A stretch of 64,000 bases of DNA from Geothrix limicola. Its GTDB lineage: Bacteria > Acidobacteriota > Holophagae > Holophagales > Holophagaceae. Below are positions 42,474 through 54,199 of this stretch, piece after piece (positions within the stretch are counted from its first letter, which is position 1; every line of letters begins with the position of its first letter). Where the stretch lies: contig NZ_BSDE01000004.1 of assembly GCF_030268085.1 (NCBI RefSeq), forward strand, positions 277,090-341,089. Direction: 5' to 3'. The notes below the pieces were generated by a model. The model was not told where the DNA came from, searched no databases, and worked only from the letters and a program-made list of their open reading frames with translations. The translations under genes were made by a program, and so were the position numbers.

Positions 42474-44075
42474 TCAGCCTCGCTTCAGCTTGCGCTGGAT
42501 TTTTCCCGTCAGCTCCCGGGCTTCGGGATGGCCCAGGCCTGCCGCGGCGATGCCGTAGCTCAGCGCGCAGAGGACGATGAGGGGCAGCAGGCGCAGGGCC
42601 AGCGCCGCGCCCTTGAAGGCGTGCGGCGCATCCAGCCCCAGCAGGTGCGCGCCGGCCCAGGCCAGCAGGCCCATGAGGGCACAGGCCGCGAGGGCGCGGG
42701 CGGTGGCGCCCAGCAGGGGACGCAGGTTCAGGCCCGGCAGGCGCGGGCGCAGGCGCAGCACCAGCAGGCTCATGCCCACCAGGCTGGCGAGGCCGTTGGC
42801 CAGCGCGAGCCCGCGGGTGCCCAGGGGCTTCAGCAGGGCGAGGCTCAGCAGCACGTTCAGCACCAGGGTGCCCCCCGCCAGGGCCGCGGGCCCGCGGTAG
42901 TCCTTGAGGGCGTAGAGCGCCTGATTGCCCAGGCGCTGCCCCGCGACGAAGACGAGGCCCAGGGATCCGAACAGCATGGTGATGGCCGTCCAGTCCGAGG
43001 CGGCGGGCGTGTAGGCGCCCGTGCGGAAGAGCAGGGCGCAGATGGGCTTCGACAGCACCGCGAGACCCACGGAGGCGGGCAGCACCAGCAGGGTCGAGGC
43101 CGAAAGCGACTGGGTGAGGCTGCGGTTCATGGCGGGCCAGTCGCGGGCCTCGGCCTGGCGCGAGAGCGTGGGCAGTCCGGCGGTGGCGAGGCTCATGGCG
43201 AAGAGGCCCATCACCATTTCGCTCATCATGCCGCTGTTGTAGAGCACCATCTGGGCGCCGTCGGGCAGGCTGGAGGCGAGCATGCTGCTGATGAGTGCAT
43301 TGATGGGATAGATGCCCGCGGCGAGCATGCCGGGGCCCATCCGCTTGAGGGCCTTGAGCACCCAGGGATCGCGCAGATGCAGGCCCAGGGAGAGGCCGAA
43401 GCCCTCCTGGCGGATGGCAGGCAGCACCACCGCCAGCTGCAGTACGCCGCCCGCCAGCACGGCGAAGGCACAGATGACCGCGACGGTTTCGAAGGGCACG
43501 GGACCGTTCCGCTGAAGCAGGTGGAGGCTGGTCCAGCCGAAGGCGATGAAGGCCAGGTTCCAGAACACGGAGACCGAGGCCGCCAGGGCGAAGCGGTGGC
43601 GCAGGTTGAGCAGGCCCGTGAAGCCCGCGGTCAGGCTCACGAGGGCCAGGTAGGGGAACATGATGCGGCCGAGCTTGGCCGTGAGGTCGCCCTGGGCCTG
43701 GGGCCGCCAGAGGTTGAGCAGGTCCGCCAGGGGGCCCATGAAGAGCAGGGCGAGGATCACGCCCGCCAGCAGCAGCACGAGCAGGGTGCCCAGGAAGCGC
43801 GCGGCCACGGCCTTCACGGCCGCCTCGCCCTCCTTGGCCTCGGCTTCGGACAGGGTCGGCAGGAAGGCCGCCGTCATGGTGCCTTCCGCCGTGAAGCGGC
43901 GCAGCAGGTTGGGGAGGCGGAAGGCCAGGGCGTAGGCATCCGCCGCGGCGCCGGCACCCAGCACGTGGCTGAGAAAGAAGGTCTGGGCCAGGCCCGTGAG
44001 GCGGCTCAACAGCGTCATGAAGGACACGACGGCGGCCGAACGCATCAGGCTGGGTGGACGGGGGGTGTCGCTCAT
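42474..44075 (-). CDS. murJ: Lipid II flippase MurJ
   Basis: The 533-aa protein has about 14 hydrophobic segments and the MviN/MurJ marks LSRLTGLAQTFFLSHVLGAGAAADAYALAFRLPNLLRRFTAEGTMTAAFLP near the N-terminus. The functionally important arginines of this region are retained. It moves undecaprenyl-linked peptidoglycan precursor across the inner membrane. The gene faces the kinase operon with four bases between stops. The ribosome site before ATG 44075 is weak. Confidence 0.95.
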   Translation of the reverse strand: MSDTPRPPSLMRSAAVVSFMTLLSRLTGLAQTFFLSHVLGAGAAADAYALAFRLPNLLRRFTAEGTMTAAFLPTLSEAEAKEGEAAVKAVAARFLGTLLVLLLAGVILALLFMGPLADLLNLWRPQAQGDLTAKLGRIMFPYLALVSLTAGFTGLLNLRHRFALAASVSVFWNLAFIAFGWTSLHLLQRNGPVPFETVAVICAFAVLAGGVLQLAVVLPAIRQEGFGLSLGLHLRDPWVLKALKRMGPGMLAAGIYPINALISSMLASSLPDGAQMVLYNSGMMSEMVMGLFAMSLATAGLPTLSRQAEARDWPAMNRSLTQSLSASTLLVLPASVGLAVLSKPICALLFRTGAYTPAASDWTAITMLFGSLGLVFVAGQRLGNQALYALKDYRGPAALAGGTLVLNVLLSLALLKPLGTRGLALANGLASLVGMSLLVLRLRPRLPGLNLRPLLGATARALAACALMGLLAWAGAHLLGLDAPHAFKGAALALRLLPLIVLCALSYGIAAAGLGHPEARELTGKIQRKLKRG

Positions 44076-44192
44076 GCCTTGGAGATCAGCGGAAGGCTCG
44101 CCGCCAGGGCCGCAGGGGCAGGTTGCGCGGCGCTTGGCAGGCCCTGATCGTGGGAGAAAGGCATGCTTTGAGGATAGCGGAGGACGGGGAAA

Positions 44193-46256
44193 TCAGAAGC
44201 GGTACGAGGCCTGGAGACCCAGCTCCCGCCGGGTGGTGTGGAGGACGAGGGCATTGCCCAGGGATTGGATCGTGGAGGGCGTGGCTTCGCGATTGGCATT
44301 CACGCCGTAGACGGACACCGAGATGCCGTTCAAGAACTCGAGCCCCACGTTGACGTGGAAGAGGGTCTGGGCCTCGCTGTCCTGCCGCGCCACCGCGGCG
44401 CCCAGGTTCGCGGATTGGGTGTAGGCGCCCACATGCTGCACGGCCAGGTAGGCGAAGAGGCGTTCCCACCGGTAGCGGGTCCAGAGGTTGGCCGTGAGCT
44501 TGGGGCTGAAGTCCGCCTGCTGATCCAGGCCGTAGAAGGGATCCTTGAAATCGCAGGTGGCGAGGTTGAAGCCCGCCAGGAGGCCGGTGGCCACTTCCCC
44601 TGTGAGCGAGACCTCCAGGCCCGTGTCGTCGTAGGCCTTGGGGTTGTTCAGGAATTGCGTTTCGGGCTTGCCTCCGATGAGGTTCCCCGTCCGGTAGCTG
44701 GAAATCAGGCCCTTGATGACGGTCTTGAAGAAGGTCACATCCAGGGAGGCCCGGGCCCAGGTGTGCCGGTAGCCGAGCTCCCAGGAATCCACGTCCTCGG
44801 GCTTCAGGCCCGGGTTGGGGATCAGCACGTAGGCCACCACGGCGTTGTTGATGGCGCCGTCCTTCTCCTGGATCATGGGGCTGCGTTTGGAGGTGAAGAA
44901 TCCGGTGCGCAGCACCGAGGCCTCGCTCAGTTTCCAGACGAGGGAGGCGCGGGGGCTGGTGGTGCTGCCGCCCAGGGATTCGTTGGCGGCCCGGGCGCCG
45001 GCGGAAAGAATCAGGGGGCCCACGTTCCAGTCCAGGGACACGAAGCCTCCCGTGGCGCTGTTCCGCTCCTCCTTCAGGCCCAACGTGGGACTCCCACCGG
45101 TGTTGATCTTCTTGGTGTCGGCGCCGAGGACCATGTGGAAGGTGCCATTGGGATCCCAGTTCGCCTGGACGGAGGCGCCCTGGACCTTCTCGTCGAAGAA
45201 GTCATAGCCCCTCAGGAACCCCGGATCGGCGGCGAGGGAGGCGTTCCAGACGGCCGTGGAGGCGGGGTTTCCGGGGATCGGCTGCACGGCGCCGATGTGG
45301 AACTTCAGGAGCTTCTGGTTCAGGGTGGCTTCGGTCCTGAAGGTGGGCGACCAGATCTGGGACCAGCCGGCCTGGGCGATGTCCCGGCGGACGGCCTGAT
45401 CCGGGAACTGGAGGATGGGGGCCAGGGTCGTGGGCAGGATCCCAAATTCCGAGAAGTGGCCGCTGTCCCCGGATCCGAACATGGCCCACAGCTTGGCGTT
45501 TCGGCCGAGCGACCACTCGGGCCGCAGGAAGAATTGGTGGTCGTGCATGGCATTGGGCTGGGACACCCAGATGTCCGGATGTGCGATCACCGGGACCACC
45601 TGATTCGTGTCGCGGTTGGACCCACCCGCGGCGGAGGCGACCACCGAGAAGGCGTCGCCGTTGTAGGCCGCGTAGGCCTGCTCGTGCGAGCCGCCGTGAT
45701 CCGTGCCCGCCGCCCGCAGGCTGCCGGAGACGCCGCCGCCCTCGGCGCCGCGCTTGGTGAGGATGGAGATGACGCCCATCTGCGCGTTGGCGCCGTAGAG
45801 GCTGGAACTGGGCCCGCGCACGATCTCCACGCGCTCGATGGCATCGATGGGGATGGGCAGGCCGTTCCAGTCGATGGGTGCGGAAATGATGTTGAAGAGG
45901 GCCACGCCATCCACCAGCAGTTGGATGGTGCGGGCGTTGTCCGAAGGGTTGACGCCCCGGATCGTCACATTGGTGCGGACGGGATCTTTGTCCCACACCT
46001 GGAGGCTGGTGGCGAGCTTGAGGACATCCGTGAGCTTGAACACGCCGGACGCGCGGATCTGGTCCGAGGTGATCACTTCGACGGCCTGGGGGCTTTCGAT
46101 GGGGCTCTGCAGCCGCTTGGAGGCGCTGATGACGGGCGTGTTCAGCAGCAGGAGGAGGGTCCCCTCGTCCTCCGGTGCCTCCTGCGCCGCCAGCGGCAGG
46201 CAGCCAGCCGCCCCCACGGCGAGCAGACGCAGGAGAGGGCGGGGTCGCAGGGCCAT
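44193..46256 (-). CDS. TonB-dependent outer-membrane receptor
   Basis: The 687-aa protein has a signal peptide, an N-terminal plug domain (PQAVEVITSDQIRASGVFKL ... VTIRGVNPSDNARTIQLLVDG ... IERVEIVRGPSSSLYGANA) and a beta barrel ending in LQASYRF with a terminal Phe. It imports a ligand too large for porins, such as a siderophore, cobalamin or glycan, using TonB energy. A TonB box may lie around NTPVISASKR. GGAGG precedes the ATG. The 214-bp leader shows a hairpin but no recognisable riboswitch, so the ligand stays open. Confidence 0.93.
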   Translation of the reverse strand: MALRPRPLLRLLAVGAAGCLPLAAQEAPEDEGTLLLLLNTPVISASKRLQSPIESPQAVEVITSDQIRASGVFKLTDVLKLATSLQVWDKDPVRTNVTIRGVNPSDNARTIQLLVDGVALFNIISAPIDWNGLPIPIDAIERVEIVRGPSSSLYGANAQMGVISILTKRGAEGGGVSGSLRAAGTDHGGSHEQAYAAYNGDAFSVVASAAGGSNRDTNQVVPVIAHPDIWVSQPNAMHDHQFFLRPEWSLGRNAKLWAMFGSGDSGHFSEFGILPTTLAPILQFPDQAVRRDIAQAGWSQIWSPTFRTEATLNQKLLKFHIGAVQPIPGNPASTAVWNASLAADPGFLRGYDFFDEKVQGASVQANWDPNGTFHMVLGADTKKINTGGSPTLGLKEERNSATGGFVSLDWNVGPLILSAGARAANESLGGSTTSPRASLVWKLSEASVLRTGFFTSKRSPMIQEKDGAINNAVVAYVLIPNPGLKPEDVDSWELGYRHTWARASLDVTFFKTVIKGLISSYRTGNLIGGKPETQFLNNPKAYDDTGLEVSLTGEVATGLLAGFNLATCDFKDPFYGLDQQADFSPKLTANLWTRYRWERLFAYLAVQHVGAYTQSANLGAAVARQDSEAQTLFHVNVGLEFLNGISVSVYGVNANREATPSTIQSLGNALVLHTTRRELGLQASYRF

Positions 46257-46430
46257 ACCAACCTCCAGAGGTTCCTGGCTTCATGCGCAAGCGGGATGCG
46301 TGTCCCATCGACCATCCGTGGATGGACATGAATTCCTGCGGGTCTCGAACCATGAATGAGCAAAAAGCGGCTTCATGTGACCGTCGCAGTCCCTCCGGCG
46401 CCCACGCCTTGCGGAACCTCAGCCCCGATC

Positions 46431-46460
46431 CCCAAAGCTCCGTCCACACGGAACTTTGGG
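46431..46460 (-). terminator. Hairpin downstream of tRNA-Thr
   Basis: On the minus strand CCCAAAGTTCCGT, loop GTGG, ACGGAGCTTTGGG forms a 13-bp stem with one G-U pair, 11 bp after the tRNA 3' end. The single mismatch in the DNA dyad is a wobble only on this strand, which supports a role in the tRNA transcript. No T-run follows. Confidence 0.5.
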
Positions 46461-46470
46461 CTCGGCTGAC

Positions 46471-46546
46471 TGGAGCCGCTAGTCGGAATTGAACCAACGA
46501 CCATCCGCTTACAAGGCGGGCGCTCTACCAACTGAGCTATAGCGGC
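46471..46546 (-). tRNA. tRNA-Thr (anticodon UGU)
   Basis: Read on the minus strand, all four arms form: acceptor GCCGCTA/TAGCGGC, D-arm GCTC/GAGC, anticodon loop CTTGTAA with TGT at 46513-46511, and T-arm GTTGG/CCGAC with loop TTCAATT. CCA is encoded at the 3' end. The outermost anticodon-stem pair is C27-A43, a mismatch. UGU reads ACA (and other ACN) threonine codons. Confidence 0.93.
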
Positions 46547-46604
46547 ACGAACTCCAGTCTATCGGATTCCGCGGGATTCCTGAACTGGGGGGGAAGGCTG
46601 GGGG

Positions 46605-47003
46605 CCAGCCTTGTTGTGATGGATCAGTGGACGGGGCCCCGCGAGGGACGCTGTGCTGCAGCGCCCTGACGCCCTGGGGGGTGGGGGCCGACCTGGTTGT
46701 TATGGATCCGCGAACGGGTGCCCCGCTCGGAACGCTGCACTGCAGCGTCCTGACGCCCTGGGGGGTGGTGGCCAACCTGGTTGTTATGGATCCGCGAACG
46801 GGTGCCCCGCTCGGAACGCTGCACTGCAGCGTCCTGACGCCCTGGGGGGTGGTGGCCAACCTGGTTGTTATGGATCCGCGAACGGGGCCCCGCTCGGAAC
46901 GCTGCACTGCAGCGTCCTGACGCCCTGGGGGGTGGTGGCCAACCTGGTTGTTATGGATCCGCGAACGGGGCCCCGCTCGGAACGCTGCACTGCAGCGTCC
47001 CTC
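46605..47003. repeat. 84-bp tandem repeat array (about 4.7 copies)
   Basis: Four near-identical units begin with TTGTTATGG at 46697, 46781, 46865 and 46948 (periods 84, 84, 83). One diverged unit precedes them at about 46611. Each unit contains the palindrome CGCTGCACTGCAGCG and a G-run. The array fills the whole gap between tRNA-Thr and the accC stop codon. The 84-bp unit keeps a 28-codon frame open, but the one-base deletion in the third unit breaks it, and there is no ribosome site, so it is judged noncoding. Confidence 0.93.
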
Positions 47004-47011
47004 GCGACCCG

Positions 47012-48442
<1,431 letters not shown>

Positions 48443-48444
48443 GG

Positions 48445-49077
48445 CTAGCCGATCCGAACCGCGAAGAGACGCTCGCCGTATTCGACGGGGGTGCCGTTCT
48501 CCACGAGCACCTTGACGATCTCGCCGGCGACGTCGCTTTCGATCTCGTTCATGAGCTTCATGGCTTCGATGATGCAGAGGGTCTGGCCCGGCTTCACGAA
48601 ATCGCCAGGCGAGGTGAAGGGGGTGGCGGTGGGGTTGGAGGCCCGGTAGAAGGTGCCGACGATGGGACTGGTGACGTAGTGGATGCCGGGCTCGTCCGCG
48701 GGCGCGGCCGGGGCAGCCGGCGCCAGGGGCGCGGGGACTGCCGGCACGTGGTGGACCGGCGCGGGCGCCGCCATCACGATGGGGGCGGGAGCGGAGGCCT
48801 GGATGATGGGCGCCGGGCCGTCCTTGCGGATGCGGAAACGCATGTCGCCGGCTTCGAATTCGAATTCCTGGAAGGGCTCGCGACCCACCAGGGCGATGAG
48901 GCTCTTGATCTCTTCAAGGCCGATGGTCTGGACAGAAGCCTTGAGAGGGGCCTTGACGGTCGTTTTGGCGGTGGCCTTCGCGGCGCTGGGGGCCGGGGTC
49001 TTGGGCGCGGTCTTGGCGGCGGGACGGGGGGCCGGGGCTTTCTTCGCGGCAGCGGACTTCTTACGGGAGGTGCTCAT
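48445..49077 (-). CDS. accB: Biotin carboxyl carrier protein of acetyl-CoA carboxylase
   Basis: The 210-aa protein has a Lys/Ala/Pro-rich N-terminal tail (about residues 1-50), a helical segment ([22 protein letters not shown]) and a Pro/Ala linker. The C-terminal biotinyl domain has the biotinylation site EAMKL, followed by [20 protein letters not shown]. It carries carboxybiotin between AccC and the carboxyltransferase. The Lys-rich tail makes it longer than the usual 150-180 aa. It is preceded by nusB with a 69-bp gap and followed directly by accC. Confidence 0.97.
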   Translation of the reverse strand: MSTSRKKSAAAKKAPAPRPAAKTAPKTPAPSAAKATAKTTVKAPLKASVQTIGLEEIKSLIALVGREPFQEFEFEAGDMRFRIRKDGPAPIIQASAPAPIVMAAPAPVHHVPAVPAPLAPAAPAAPADEPGIHYVTSPIVGTFYRASNPTATPFTSPGDFVKPGQTLCIIEAMKLMNEIESDVAGEIVKVLVENGTPVEYGERLFAVRIG

Positions 49078-49146
49078 CAGGGCTCCAACGGTCGGATCGG
49101 GCTGGGGAAGGGATCGAGCATACCAAACCAGGGTGAACGGGTCAGG

Positions 49147-49614
49147 TCACGATTCTTCAGTGGGCTCCACCACGGAAGCCTTCTTCTTGGCGCGAGGGCC
49201 GGTTTCTTCCGGGCGGAATTCTTTGCGGGCCGCATCAAGGATGCCATTGAGGAATTGCGTACCTTCCTGGTCGCTGAATTCCTTCACGATCTCCAGGGCC
49301 TCGTTGATGACGATGGGGAAGGGGACCTCCTTCACGAACATGAGTTCGTAGAGGCCGAGGCGGAGCAGGTTGCGGTCCACCGCGGCCATGCGGTGGATCT
49401 TCCAGTGTTCGGCGTACTTCGCCAGCACGCCGTCGATCTCGTCCAGCTGTCCGTGGACGCCGTCCACCAGGCGCCGCGCGTAGTAGAACGCGTCGCGGTT
49501 CAGGTCCTGGATCGCATAGAAGCCCGCGAACACCTGGTCCGGCTGGTAGCCGGTCAGGTCCATGGCATACAGCATCTGCAGGGCGTACTCCCGCCCCCGT
49601 CGACGAACTCCCAT
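49147..49614 (-). CDS. nusB: Transcription antitermination factor NusB
   Basis: The 155-aa all-helical protein begins RRRGREYALQMLYAMDLTG and contains VDRNLLRLGLYELMF and VINEALEIVKEFSD, the conserved NusB core. It binds boxA RNA with NusE (S10) in rRNA antitermination. The last 20 residues are a charged tail. Its ATG directly abuts the ribH stop (TAGATG), a common ribH-nusB arrangement. Confidence 0.96.
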   Translation of the reverse strand: MGVRRRGREYALQMLYAMDLTGYQPDQVFAGFYAIQDLNRDAFYYARRLVDGVHGQLDEIDGVLAKYAEHWKIHRMAAVDRNLLRLGLYELMFVKEVPFPIVINEALEIVKEFSDQEGTQFLNGILDAARKEFRPEETGPRAKKKASVVEPTEES

Positions 49615-50100
49615 CTACTTGTGTCCCTTCTTGCCGCTGAGTGTGTGGGCCAGATCTACCATTTCGAGGACGCTCATGGCGGCCTCCCAACCCTTGTTGC
49701 CCATCTTGGCGCCGGCCCGGTCGATGGCCTGCTCCACGCTGTCCGTGGTGAGCACGCCGAAGGCCAGGGGCAGGCCCGTGTCGAGGGCCACCTGGGCGGC
49801 GCCCTTGGTGACCTCGGCGGCGATCATGTCGAAGTGGGGCGTGCCGCCGCGGATGACCGTGCCCAGCACGATGATGCCGGCATAGCGGCCGCTCTCGGCG
49901 GCCATCTTGGCCACCATGGGCAGTTCGAAACTTCCCGGGACGCGAATGAGGTCCATCTGATCTTCAGTGCCGCCGTGGCGGAGGATGCAATCCTTCGCGC
50001 CGTCGATGAGTCGCTCCACGATGAAGTCGTTCCAGCGCGACGCCACCAGCGCGAAACGATCGCCGGAATGGACGCGGATATGGCCCTCAAAGATCCCCAT
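49615..50100 (-). CDS. ribH: 6,7-dimethyl-8-ribityllumazine synthase
   Basis: The 161-aa protein has [15 protein letters not shown], the substrate loop [20 protein letters not shown] with the catalytic His, and [12 protein letters not shown]. It condenses the pyrimidine intermediate with dihydroxybutanone phosphate in riboflavin synthesis. It leads the ribH-nusB-accB-accC gene run. No FMN riboswitch is visible in the 113 bp between it and acnB. Confidence 0.97.
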   Translation of the reverse strand: MGIFEGHIRVHSGDRFALVASRWNDFIVERLIDGAKDCILRHGGTEDQMDLIRVPGSFELPMVAKMAAESGRYAGIIVLGTVIRGGTPHFDMIAAEVTKGAAQVALDTGLPLAFGVLTTDSVEQAIDRAGAKMGNKGWEAAMSVLEMVDLAHTLSGKKGHK

Positions 50101-50161
50101 GGGAACCCCCCGAAAGGTGGTTAAGAACTGATGAGGCTAACACAGACAGCCCTGACGGTCA

Positions 50162-50202
50162 CTCGGAAACGGCCCGGGACGTCGCCCCGGGCCGTTTCCG
50201 AG
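50162..50202. terminator. Strong hairpin between acnB and ribH
   Basis: A perfect 17-bp inverted repeat (CTCGGAAACGGCCCGGG and its complement) around a 7-base loop follows the acnB stop by 11 bp on the minus strand. It lacks a clear T-run downstream on that strand. It probably ends acnB transcription and separates it from ribH. Confidence 0.75.
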
Positions 50203-50213
50203 ATCGGAAAAAA

Positions 50214-52790
50214 CTAGATCTGGACCGTGTCGGCGATTTCGCGGAAATCGGCGATCTGGTCGAAGTTCATGTAGCGGTAGATGTCCTTGGCCTTCGCATC
50301 GACGACGCCGATCTGGGCCTTGTACTCGTCCACCGTGGGGATCTTCCCGAGGAGGGCGCAAATGGCGGCCAGCTCGGCGGAACCGAGGTAGACGCGGGTG
50401 TCGATGCCCAGGCGGTTGGGGAAGTTGCGGGTGGAGGTGGACATGGCCGTGGATCCTTTGCGGATCTGGGCCTGGTTGCCCATGCACAGCGAGCAGCCGG
50501 GCATCTCCAGGCGAGCGCCCGTGCGGCCGAGGATGCCGTAGTAGCCCTCCTGGGTGAGCACGTATTCGTCCATCTTGGTGGGCGGGGCGATCCAGAGGCG
50601 GGTGGGCATGTCGCTCTTGCCGTCCAGCAGCTTCCCGGCGGCGCGGAAGTGGCCGATGTTGGTCATGCACGATCCGATGAACACCTCGTCGATGGTGTCC
50701 CCCGCGACGTCGGACAGCTTCTTGATATCGTCGGGATCGTTGGGACAGGCCACCAGGGGTTCCTTCACGTCGGCCAGGTCGATCTCGATGACGGCGGCGT
50801 ATTCAGCGTCCGCGTCGGGGGCCAGCAGTTCCGGCTTGGCGATCCAGGCCTGCATGGCCTTGATACGGTTCTCCAGCGTTTCGCGATGCTCGTAGCCGTT
50901 GGCGATCATCCACTTCATGAGCGTGATGTTGGACGTCATGTATTCGATGATCGGTTCTTTGTCCAAGCGCACGGTGCAGCCCGCGGCGCTCCGCTCGGCG
51001 GAGGCGTCGGACAGCTCGAAGGCCTGTTCCACCTTCAGCTTGGGTAGGCCCTCGATCTCGAGGATGCGGCCGCTGAAGATGTTCTTCTTGCCCTTCTTTT
51101 CGACGGTGAGCAGGCCCTGCTGGATGGCGTAGTAGGGGATGGCGTTCACGAGATCGCGCAGGGTGACGCCGGGCTGCAGCTCGCCCTTGAATCGCACCAG
51201 CACGGATTCCGGCATGTCCAGGGGCATGACGCCCGTGGCGGCGGCGAAGGCCACCAGGCCCGAGCCCGCGGGGAAGGAGATGCCGATGGGGAAGCGCGTG
51301 TGCGAATCGCCGCCGGTGCCGACGGTATCGGGCAGGAGCAGGCGGTTGAGCCAAGAGTGGATGACGCCGTCGCCGACCTTCAGCGAGACGCCGCCGCGGT
51401 TGGTGATGAAGGGCGGCAGCTCGCGGTGGGTCTTCACGTCCACGGGCTTGGGGTAGGGCGCCGTGTGGCAGAAGGACTGCATCACCATGTCGGCGGAGAA
51501 CTGCAGGCAGGCCAGATCCTTCAGCTCGTCGCGGGTCATGGGGCCTGTGGTGTCCTGGGAACCCACGGTGGTCATGTGGGGCTCGCAGTAGGTGCCGGGG
51601 CGGATACCCGTGGTGCCGCAGGCGCGGCCCACCATCTTCTGGGCCAGCGAAAAACCCTTGCCCGTGTCCTTGGGGATGGCGGGCAGGCGGAAGATCGTGG
51701 ACTCAGGCAGGCCCAGCGCCTTGCGGGCCTTGGTGGTGAGGCCGCGACCGACGATGAGGGGGATGCGGCCGCCGGCGCGGACCTCGTCGAAGATCACGTC
51801 GGACTTCACCTTGAACTCGGCGATGACCTGGCCGTTCTTCAGGGCCTTGCCCTCGTAGGGGCGCAGCTCGATGACGTCGCCCATCTCCATGCCGTTGACG
51901 TCCAGCTCGATGGGCAGGGCGCCCGCGTCTTCCATCGTGTTGTAGAAGATGGGCGCGATCTTCGAGCCCAGGCAGACGCCGCCGAAGCGCTTGTTGGGAA
52001 CATACGGGATGTCTTCGCCCGTGAACCACAGCACGGAATTGGTGGCGGACTTGCGGCTGGAACCCGTGCCCACCACGTCACCCACGTAGGCGATGAGGTG
52101 GCCCTTGGCCTTGAGGGCTTCGAGCTGCTTGAGGGGGCCCACCTTGCCGGGGTCATCGGGGTTGATGCCGGGGCGGGGGTTCTTCAGCATGGCCAGGGCG
52201 TGCAGCGGAATGTCGGGGCGGCTCCAGGCGTCGGGGGCGGGGGACAGGTCGTCGGTGTTGGTCTCGCCACTGACCTTGAACACGGTGAGTGTGAGGCTCT
52301 GGGGCACTTCGGGGCGGCTGGTGAACCACTCGGCCTCGGCCCAGGACTTCAGCACGTCTTTCGCGTTCTTGTTGCCCGCATCGGCCTTGGCCTTCACGTC
52401 GGCGAAGGCGTCGAAGACCAGCAGGGTCTTTTTCAGACCTTCGGCGGCGATGGCGCCCACCTGGGAATCCTCCAGCAGGTCGATGAGGGGCTTGACGTTG
52501 AATCCGCCCAGCATGGTGCCCAGCAGCTCCGTGGCCTTTTCGCGCGAGACGAGGGCCACCTTTTCCTTGCCGCTTGCAACATTCGCCAGGAAGGCGGCCT
52601 TCACGCGGGCGGCGTCATCCACACCGGCGGGCACGCGATGGATCAGCAGGTCGATGAGGAAGGCCTCTTCGCCCGCGGGAGGATGGGCCAGCAGGTCCGC
52701 CAGTTCGTGGGTCTGGGCCTCGGTGAGCGGCAGGGGAGGGATGCCGAGGGCGGCGCGTTCGGCGACATGTTGGCGATAGGCTTGAAGCAC
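50214..52790 (-). CDS. acnB: Aconitate hydratase B / 2-methylisocitrate dehydratase
   Basis: The 858-aa enzyme starts [22 protein letters not shown], matching the E. coli AcnB N-terminus MLEEYRKHVAERAAEG. It has the HEAT-like N-domain, the swivel domain and the 4Fe-4S ligands in GSCMTN and [10 protein letters not shown]. It interconverts citrate and isocitrate in the TCA cycle. GTG 52790 is chosen because a GGGGGG ribosome site lies six bases upstream; TTG 52796 would abut that site directly. A hairpin terminator follows. It is divergent from the HD-GYP gene. Confidence 0.97.
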   Translation of the reverse strand: MLQAYRQHVAERAALGIPPLPLTEAQTHELADLLAHPPAGEEAFLIDLLIHRVPAGVDDAARVKAAFLANVASGKEKVALVSREKATELLGTMLGGFNVKPLIDLLEDSQVGAIAAEGLKKTLLVFDAFADVKAKADAGNKNAKDVLKSWAEAEWFTSRPEVPQSLTLTVFKVSGETNTDDLSPAPDAWSRPDIPLHALAMLKNPRPGINPDDPGKVGPLKQLEALKAKGHLIAYVGDVVGTGSSRKSATNSVLWFTGEDIPYVPNKRFGGVCLGSKIAPIFYNTMEDAGALPIELDVNGMEMGDVIELRPYEGKALKNGQVIAEFKVKSDVIFDEVRAGGRIPLIVGRGLTTKARKALGLPESTIFRLPAIPKDTGKGFSLAQKMVGRACGTTGIRPGTYCEPHMTTVGSQDTTGPMTRDELKDLACLQFSADMVMQSFCHTAPYPKPVDVKTHRELPPFITNRGGVSLKVGDGVIHSWLNRLLLPDTVGTGGDSHTRFPIGISFPAGSGLVAFAAATGVMPLDMPESVLVRFKGELQPGVTLRDLVNAIPYYAIQQGLLTVEKKGKKNIFSGRILEIEGLPKLKVEQAFELSDASAERSAAGCTVRLDKEPIIEYMTSNITLMKWMIANGYEHRETLENRIKAMQAWIAKPELLAPDADAEYAAVIEIDLADVKEPLVACPNDPDDIKKLSDVAGDTIDEVFIGSCMTNIGHFRAAGKLLDGKSDMPTRLWIAPPTKMDEYVLTQEGYYGILGRTGARLEMPGCSLCMGNQAQIRKGSTAMSTSTRNFPNRLGIDTRVYLGSAELAAICALLGKIPTVDEYKAQIGVVDAKAKDIYRYMNFDQIADFREIADTVQI

Positions 52791-52984
52791 GGTCAACCCC
52801 CCTGAGTGCGCCGCTGGGCGCGGTCCGATCTTCCATTCTACATCCCGCCGCTTCCGGGGCGGACCCTCACTTGTGCAGACATGGGGTCACTTGGGATGGG
52901 GGCCTGGCGTGGGCGACCGGAGATCGGGCCATGGCTCAACCTCCCACGACTCCGGGCCGATCCGGAAGGAACAGGAGTGGATGG

Positions 52985-54187
52985 ATGGCAATCAAGCGTG
53001 TGCGGGTCGAGGATCTTAAAGAAGGCATGTTCATCCACGATCTGAACTGCGGCTGGCTCCAGCATGGCTTTCTCCGGCAGCAGTTCCTCCTGCGCCAGTC
53101 CAGCCAGATCAAGAAGATGAAGGACCAGGGCATGGACGAGGTCTATATCGACACGGCCCGGGGTGATGACGTGGCCGATGCGCCCACCCGCGAGGAGATC
53201 GACCAGCGGCTGGAGGCGCAGCTGAAGGAATCCGTGGCTGCGGGCGCCGCGGGCCTGCACGCGCGGGTTTCGCAGAAGGAGGAATCCGCCGCGGCGAAGC
53301 GGATCCTCGGCGAAGCCTCGGGCGTGGTGAACGGGCTGCTCCAGGACGTGCGGCTCGGCAAGCAGCTGGACCCCGTCAAGGCCAAGCCCCTGGTCAAGGC
53401 CATGCATTCCTCGGTGCTGAGGAATCCCGGCGCGCTCATCAGCCTCTCCCGCCTGAAGAGCGCCGACACCTACACCTTCCAGCACTCGGTGAGCATCTGC
53501 GCGCTGCTCGTCTCCTTCTGCCATTCGCTGGGGCTGGACGCGGCTTCGGTGGAGGAGGCCGGCCTCGGCGGCCTGCTGCACGACGTGGGCAAGATGAAGG
53601 TGCCCAACGAGGTGCTGAACAAGCCGGGTCGCCTCACGGAAGAGGAATTCAAGATCATGAAGTCCCACGCCTCCATCAGCCGGGAACTGCTGATGGGTGT
53701 GCCGGGCATCTCGGAGATGGTCATCCAGATCGCGGGCGAGCATCACGAGAAGATCAGCGGCGGGGGCTATCCGCTGGGCATCGCGGGGGATCAGATCTCG
53801 AAGATCGGACGCATGACCGCCATCGTGGACGTCTACGACGCGCTCACGTCGAACCGGGTCTATCACAAGGGCATGGAGCCTTCGGAGGTGCTGAAGAAGC
53901 TCCTGGAGTGGAGTGGCACCCACCTGGACGGCGACCTCGTGCAGCAGTTTATCCGCACCCTCGGCATCTATCCGGTGGGTTCGCTGGTGCGCCTCTCCAA
54001 CGGCCGCCTGGCCGTGGTGGTGGAGCAGAATGAGGATCTGCTTCGACCCACGGTCCGCGTGATCTACGACATCGACCGGAAGATCAAGCTGGTGCCCCGG
54101 GACCTGCAGCTCACCTCGGGCGGCGAACAGATCGTGGACTACGAGGAACCCGCCGAGTGGAAGCTGGATCCGGCCTCGTTCCTCTGA
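52985..54187 (+). CDS. HD-GYP domain protein, predicted cyclic-di-GMP phosphodiesterase
   Basis: The 400-aa cytoplasmic protein has an N-terminal DUF3391-like region (MAIKRVRVEDLKEGMFIHDL). The HD-GYP domain then shows FQHSVSICALLVSF, LLHDVGKMKVPNEVLNKPGRLTEEE, HHEKISGGGYPLGI and VDVYDALTSNRVYHKG. All metal-binding His/Asp residues and the GYP triplet are present, so hydrolysis of cyclic-di-GMP (or a related dinucleotide) to GMP is expected. The start at 52985 has AGGAG upstream and gives the DUF3391 N-terminus; the longer frame adds 38 residues. It converges on the gamma-glutamyltransferase gene with 12 bp between stops. Confidence 0.93.
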   Translation: MAIKRVRVEDLKEGMFIHDLNCGWLQHGFLRQQFLLRQSSQIKKMKDQGMDEVYIDTARGDDVADAPTREEIDQRLEAQLKESVAAGAAGLHARVSQKEESAAAKRILGEASGVVNGLLQDVRLGKQLDPVKAKPLVKAMHSSVLRNPGALISLSRLKSADTYTFQHSVSICALLVSFCHSLGLDAASVEEAGLGGLLHDVGKMKVPNEVLNKPGRLTEEEFKIMKSHASISRELLMGVPGISEMVIQIAGEHHEKISGGGYPLGIAGDQISKIGRMTAIVDVYDALTSNRVYHKGMEPSEVLKKLLEWSGTHLDGDLVQQFIRTLGIYPVGSLVRLSNGRLAVVVEQNEDLLRPTVRVIYDIDRKIKLVPRDLQLTSGGEQIVDYEEPAEWKLDPASFL

Positions 54188-54199
54188 AGCATTCTCTGA

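Noticed and set aside
46257..46470. Cobalamin or other riboswitch before the TonB receptor
   Set aside because: Only one simple hairpin belonging to the tRNA transcript is visible, and none of the conserved riboswitch core sequences was found.
46627..46920. 97-aa frame made of 28-residue repeats in the 84-bp array
   Set aside because: The frame follows only from the 84-bp period. It lacks a ribosome site and is broken by a one-base deletion in the third unit, so the array is treated as noncoding.
46605..47003. CRISPR array
   Set aside because: The units are directly adjacent with no unique spacers, the period is 84 bp without a short repeat, and no cas genes are nearby.
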